Positions 46,229 through 48,785 of a stretch of 48,785 nucleotides of DNA are shown in pieces. Positions within the stretch are counted from its first letter, which is position 1, and each line of letters begins with the position of its first letter. The position numbers and the translations under genes are program-made. The DNA is from CALAEC01 sp050692915 (GTDB taxonomy: Bacteria > Actinomycetota > UBA4738 > CALAEC01), in the NCBI GenBank assembly GCA_050692915.1, contig JBOGVU010000012.1, positions 1 to 48,785 on the forward strand. Direction: 5' to 3'. The notes under the pieces were generated by a model. It was not told the origin of the DNA. It made no database searches and was given only the letters and a program-made list of their open reading frames with translations.

Positions 46229-46244
46229 GCCGAGGGCCGTTGAG

Positions 46245-46772
46245 TCAGCTGGCGAGGTGATCCTGGCCGGTCACCGTGGTGCGAGGCGCGTGCCAACGCA
46301 CGTCGGGCCCGCCCTCGGTCCCGGCCCTGCTCATGGCCTCCTCGGCGTTCCGCAGGAGCGCGGCCGAGTTGAAGCCGTGATCGGGATAGATGGCCATCCC
46401 GATCCGCCCGTCCAGGCGGTGCGATCGGTCGTCCACGGCGAACGGCTCGGCGAGCACGCCGAGCACCTTCCGGGCCACGATGGCGGCGTCTCCCACACTG
46501 TCCACGCCCGGCAGCAGAAGGAGCAGCCAGTCGGAGCCACCTGGGAGTACGGAGTCCGTGGCCCTCAGCGCGGTGGCCAGGCGAAGGGCCACCTGGCCCC
46601 GAAGCGACTCGGGATCGGCTCCCGCCTCGAGGTCGAGGTGCACGTGGAGGACCGCCAGGCGGCCGCCATGCCGCTCGGCCCGCTCCATGGCTTCCTCGAG
46701 CCGGTCGTGAACCGCGCGTGTGCTCCGCTCGCGCGGCGCGATGTCGTCGTTCGTGTCCATCGAGACAACCAT
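46245..46772 (-). CDS. Degenerate GGDEF-domain protein
   Basis: A 175-residue protein with the length and layout of a single GGDEF domain (RLEEAMERAERHGGRLAVLHVHLD, DAAIVARKVLGVLAEPFAV, GRIGMAIYPDHGFNSAALLRNAEEAM), but the catalytic loop reads PGGSDWLLLLLP in place of GG(D/E)EF. It is therefore probably not a diguanylate cyclase and may be a nucleotide-binding or protein-binding remnant of that fold. No membrane helix or sensor domain. ATG at 46772 has GAGG eight bases upstream. Confidence 0.65.
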   Translation of the reverse strand: MVVSMDTNDDIAPRERSTRAVHDRLEEAMERAERHGGRLAVLHVHLDLEAGADPESLRGQVALRLATALRATDSVLPGGSDWLLLLLPGVDSVGDAAIVARKVLGVLAEPFAVDDRSHRLDGRIGMAIYPDHGFNSAALLRNAEEAMSRAGTEGGPDVRWHAPRTTVTGQDHLAS

Positions 46773-46805
46773 CGGGAGAACCTCGGGGAGACTTGAAGCG
46801 GCCGG

Positions 46806-47783
46806 TCAGGGCTGAAGCTGGACGGAGGGCGCCGGGGCCGGCGAGGAGCGCCGCCGGGGGATCACCGCGCCGGTGTCCTTGTCGAACGCCCCGTACCGGG
46901 GGTTCACCCGGATGTCGGCGGCCTCCACCCGCTCCAGCAGCCAATCGGTGAAGACCTGCCCCCGGGCCTCCTCGAGGAGCGACTCCCGAACCTCCTCGAA
47001 CGACCGGGTCTGCCGGTCGAGCACGTGGATCACGTGGAACCCGAACTCGGTCTCCACCGGGCCTCCGATCTCCCCCACCGGGATCCGGAGGGCGGCCTGG
47101 GCGAAGGGCCCCACGAGATCCGCGGCCCGCTGAGGCCCGAGGTCCCCCCCGTTCTGCCCCGACGTGGTGTCTTCGGAGAACCGTCGGGCCAGGGAGGCGA
47201 AGTTCGACGGCGTCGCCCGGCCGCGGATCTGCTCCGCCTCCCGCTCCGAGGACACCAGGATGTGCGCCACGTGGACCTCGGAGAACTCCAGCAGCCGCTC
47301 GTCGTACTGCGACCGGAGCTCGTCATCGCCGAGCCGCTCGGCCACCACGGCCTCGGCCACGCGCTGACGGAGCACCTGCTGCCCCAGGAGCCGGCGGACA
47401 TCCTCCTCGTCGGTCCCGGACTGGCGGAGGAGCCGGTCGAAGGAGGCCCGGCCGCCCAGCTGGGTGACCTGCTGCTGGAGGAGCTGATCGATCTCGCCCT
47501 GGTCCACCTCGAGGTCGTTGTCCTCCGCGTACACCTCGACGAACGTCTGGTGGATCTGGAAGGTGAGGTACTGGCGGGCCAGATCCCTCCGCTGGACCTC
47601 TCCCGCCTCCCCCGCCGGGACCTGCTGGGCGAATCGGGGGTCGGCCAACAGGAAGTCGAGCTCGCGGACGAACCGATCCTCCTCGATCGTCCGGTCGTTC
47701 ACTACGGCCGCGGCCGTGGTGAACAGGTTGCCGCACGAGCTCAGCAGCAGGATGACCGCGAGTGAGTGGGGAGCGCGTCGCAC
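46806..47783 (-). CDS. PpiC/SurA-type peptidylprolyl isomerase lipoprotein
   Basis: A 325-residue lipoprotein. Signal peptide with lipobox LLSSCG (Cys near residue 17), a SurA-like N-terminal helical chaperone region, and a parvulin domain at about 170-265: VAHILVSSEREAEQI, FASLARRFSEDTTSGQNGGDLG and VGPFAQAALRIPVGEIGGPVETEFGFHVIHVLD. It helps folding of exported proteins. GTG at 47783 has TAGAAT seven bases upstream, whose TAG is the mfd stop codon. Confidence 0.9.
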   Translation of the reverse strand: MRRAPHSLAVILLLSSCGNLFTTAAAVVNDRTIEEDRFVRELDFLLADPRFAQQVPAGEAGEVQRRDLARQYLTFQIHQTFVEVYAEDNDLEVDQGEIDQLLQQQVTQLGGRASFDRLLRQSGTDEEDVRRLLGQQVLRQRVAEAVVAERLGDDELRSQYDERLLEFSEVHVAHILVSSEREAEQIRGRATPSNFASLARRFSEDTTSGQNGGDLGPQRAADLVGPFAQAALRIPVGEIGGPVETEFGFHVIHVLDRQTRSFEEVRESLLEEARGQVFTDWLLERVEAADIRVNPRYGAFDKDTGAVIPRRRSSPAPAPSVQLQP

Positions 47784-47790
47784 GGCGGGG

Positions 47791-47796
47791 ATTCTA
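47791..47796 (-). promoter_or_regulatory. Leaderless -10 element of the PpiC gene, overlapping the mfd stop
   Basis: TAGAAT on the minus strand, seven bases before the GTG at 47783. The TAG is the stop codon of mfd. Confidence 0.42.
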
Positions 47797-48785
47797 GACG
47801 ACGTCCTCGAGCTGCGACCGGACCCACGCAGGGAGGCCGGGCCCCAGGTCCCGGGGAGCAGGGGTGAGGTTCAGCGTCCCGGTGGCCCGGTGGTAGGTGG
47901 CGCCCTCGGGGAGCGTGGCGTCGTCGGGCACGGCGACCGGCCGGAGCCGGACCTGGCCCCGGAAGGTGCTCACCTCATCCACCCCCCGGGTCTGGCAGGC
48001 GATCCGCAGGCGGGCCACCTCCACCAGGGTCCGGGCCTCCGGTGGCAGCAGCCCGAACCGGTCCGCGGCCTCGGCGGTGACCTCGTCGAGCTCCTCGGCG
48101 GCGGCCGCCGAGGCGATCCGCCGGTACAGCTCCAGCCGCAGCGACTCCTGCCCGAGGTAGTCGACCGGCAGGAAGGCCTTGACGGGGAGCTCGATGCGGA
48201 TCTCGCGCTCCTCCGGGAGCGGCCGGCCCTTCATCTCGGCCACGGACTCGGCCAGCAGCCGGGCGTAGGTGTCGAACCCGACCGCGGCGATGTGGCCCGA
48301 CTGCTCCGCGCCGAGGAGGTTCCCCGCCCCCCGGATCTCCAGGTCCCGCATGGCCACCTGGAACCCCGAGCCCAGGGCCGTAAGCCGGCTGATCGCGGCC
48401 AGCCGCTCGTGGGCCTCGTCGGACAGGTGCGCCTGGGCCGGGAAGAAAAGGTACGCGAAGGCCCGCTCCGCCGAGCGGCCCACCCGGCCCCGGAGCTGGT
48501 ACAGCTGTGAGAGCCCCATACGGTCGGCCCGGTCCACGACCAGCGTGTTCGCCGAAGGGACGTCGAGGCCGGACTCGATGATCGTGGTGCACACCAGGAC
48601 GTCCGACTCCCCGTTCCAGAACGCCAACATCGCCTTCTCCAGCCGGGACTCGTCCATCTGCCCGTGGGCCACTCCCACCCGGGCCTCCGGCACCTTCTCC
48701 TGGAGCCGCGCCGCGAACCGATCGATCGACCGTACGTCGGCCCGGACCCAGAACACCTGCCCACCCCTGCGGAGCTCCCGGCGAA
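47794..48785 (-). CDS. mfd: Transcription-repair coupling factor Mfd, C-terminal part
   Basis: The frame is open at the right edge; about 330 C-terminal residues are present. Helicase motifs of the second RecA-like domain are visible: VAHGQMDESRLEKAMLAFWNGE, VLVCTTIIESGLDVPSANTLVV and GLSQLYQLRGRVGRSAERAFAYL. The relay region MRDLEIRGAGNLLGAEQSGHIAAVGFDTYARLL follows, then the regulatory D7 domain. Mfd removes stalled RNA polymerase and recruits UvrA. Confidence 0.95.
   Translation of the reverse strand, partial: RRELRRGGQVFWVRADVRSIDRFAARLQEKVPEARVGVAHGQMDESRLEKAMLAFWNGESDVLVCTTIIESGLDVPSANTLVVDRADRMGLSQLYQLRGRVGRSAERAFAYLFFPAQAHLSDEAHERLAAISRLTALGSGFQVAMRDLEIRGAGNLLGAEQSGHIAAVGFDTYARLLAESVAEMKGRPLPEEREIRIELPVKAFLPVDYLGQESLRLELYRRIASAAAAEELDEVTAEAADRFGLLPPEARTLVEVARLRIACQTRGVDEVSTFRGQVRLRPVAVPDDATLPEGATYHRATGTLNLTPAPRDLGPGLPAWVRSQLEDVV

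Noticed and set aside
1..48785. CRISPR arrays, insertion sequences, integrase or attachment-site repeats
   Set aside because: No regular direct repeats, transposase, integrase or tRNA-derived direct repeat was seen. Only the HNH gene near tRNA-Leu hints at mobility.

Overview
The window is very GC-rich, with GTG and TTG starts, GC-ending codons and almost no TTA codons. The gene order mfd - peptidylprolyl isomerase - mazG - eno - ftsB/divIC - DUF501/ppx, a SigB/SigF-type partner-switching locus and a bldA-like tRNA-Leu(UAA) all point to Actinomycetota, probably a poorly characterised uncultured lineage. Genes are dense on both strands and no gap exceeds 300 bases. I see no insertion sequence, prophage or CRISPR array. 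The only mobile-looking gene is an HNH endonuclease beside the tRNA.

Layout. 0-5.3 kb: a partial rhomboid protease, a thioredoxin-like protein, an anchored beta-propeller, a GT4 glycosyltransferase and a secreted choice-of-anchor-L-like protein. 5.4-8.1 kb: a three-gene operon of a ferredoxin-reductase-type flavoprotein, a four-helix membrane protein and a UspA-UspA-Rieske fusion. 8.2-12.3 kb: hutH-hutU-hutG for histidine degradation. 12.3-17.4 kb: a stress-sigma hub with a small membrane protein, sigB, four RsbW-like proteins, two STAS antagonists and a GAF/SpoIIE phosphatase. 17.4-21.9 kb: NCS2 purine permease, adenine deaminase, an MpaB-type oxygenase and a GlsB-type stress membrane protein. 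21.9-31.3 kb: molybdenum cofactor synthesis (moaC, moeA, a moaD-moaE fusion, a mogA-xdhC fusion, moaA), a truncated molybdate transporter, an MFS exporter and two sulfite-oxidase-family enzymes. 31.3-39.2 kb: a stress and housekeeping mix with two nucleotidyltransferase paralogues, STAS, Crp/Fnr, BON, two metallophosphoesterases, a kelch lipoprotein, a ParB-like protein and a Ddn-like protein. 39.2-48.8 kb: a PhnD-like protein, tRNA-Leu, HNH, cyclophilin, DUF501-Ppx, S1 protein, FtsB, enolase, MazG, degenerate GGDEF, PpiC and the C-terminal part of Mfd.

How it fits together. Six genes in the window are preceded by GTTT-N15/16-GGG(A/T)A, the signature of SigB/SigF promoters: the small membrane protein, glsB, a DUF7218-like gene, both nucleotidyltransferase paralogues and crp. 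This looks like a local stress regulon driven by the sigB encoded at 12.6-13.3 kb. The small membrane protein of that set carries the only in-frame TTA codon I noticed, and the window also holds the TTA-reading tRNA, whose anticodon loop has C33 instead of the near-universal U33. A second recurring signal is TANNNT followed 6-9 bases later by the start codon, indicating widespread leaderless transcription. Three genes have a good Shine-Dalgarno but appear to start at CTG or ATC. Adenine deaminase, purine permease, the XdhC domain and Moco synthesis together hint at purine oxidation by a molybdo-hydroxylase encoded elsewhere, while the two sulfite-oxidase-type proteins are local users of the cofactor.
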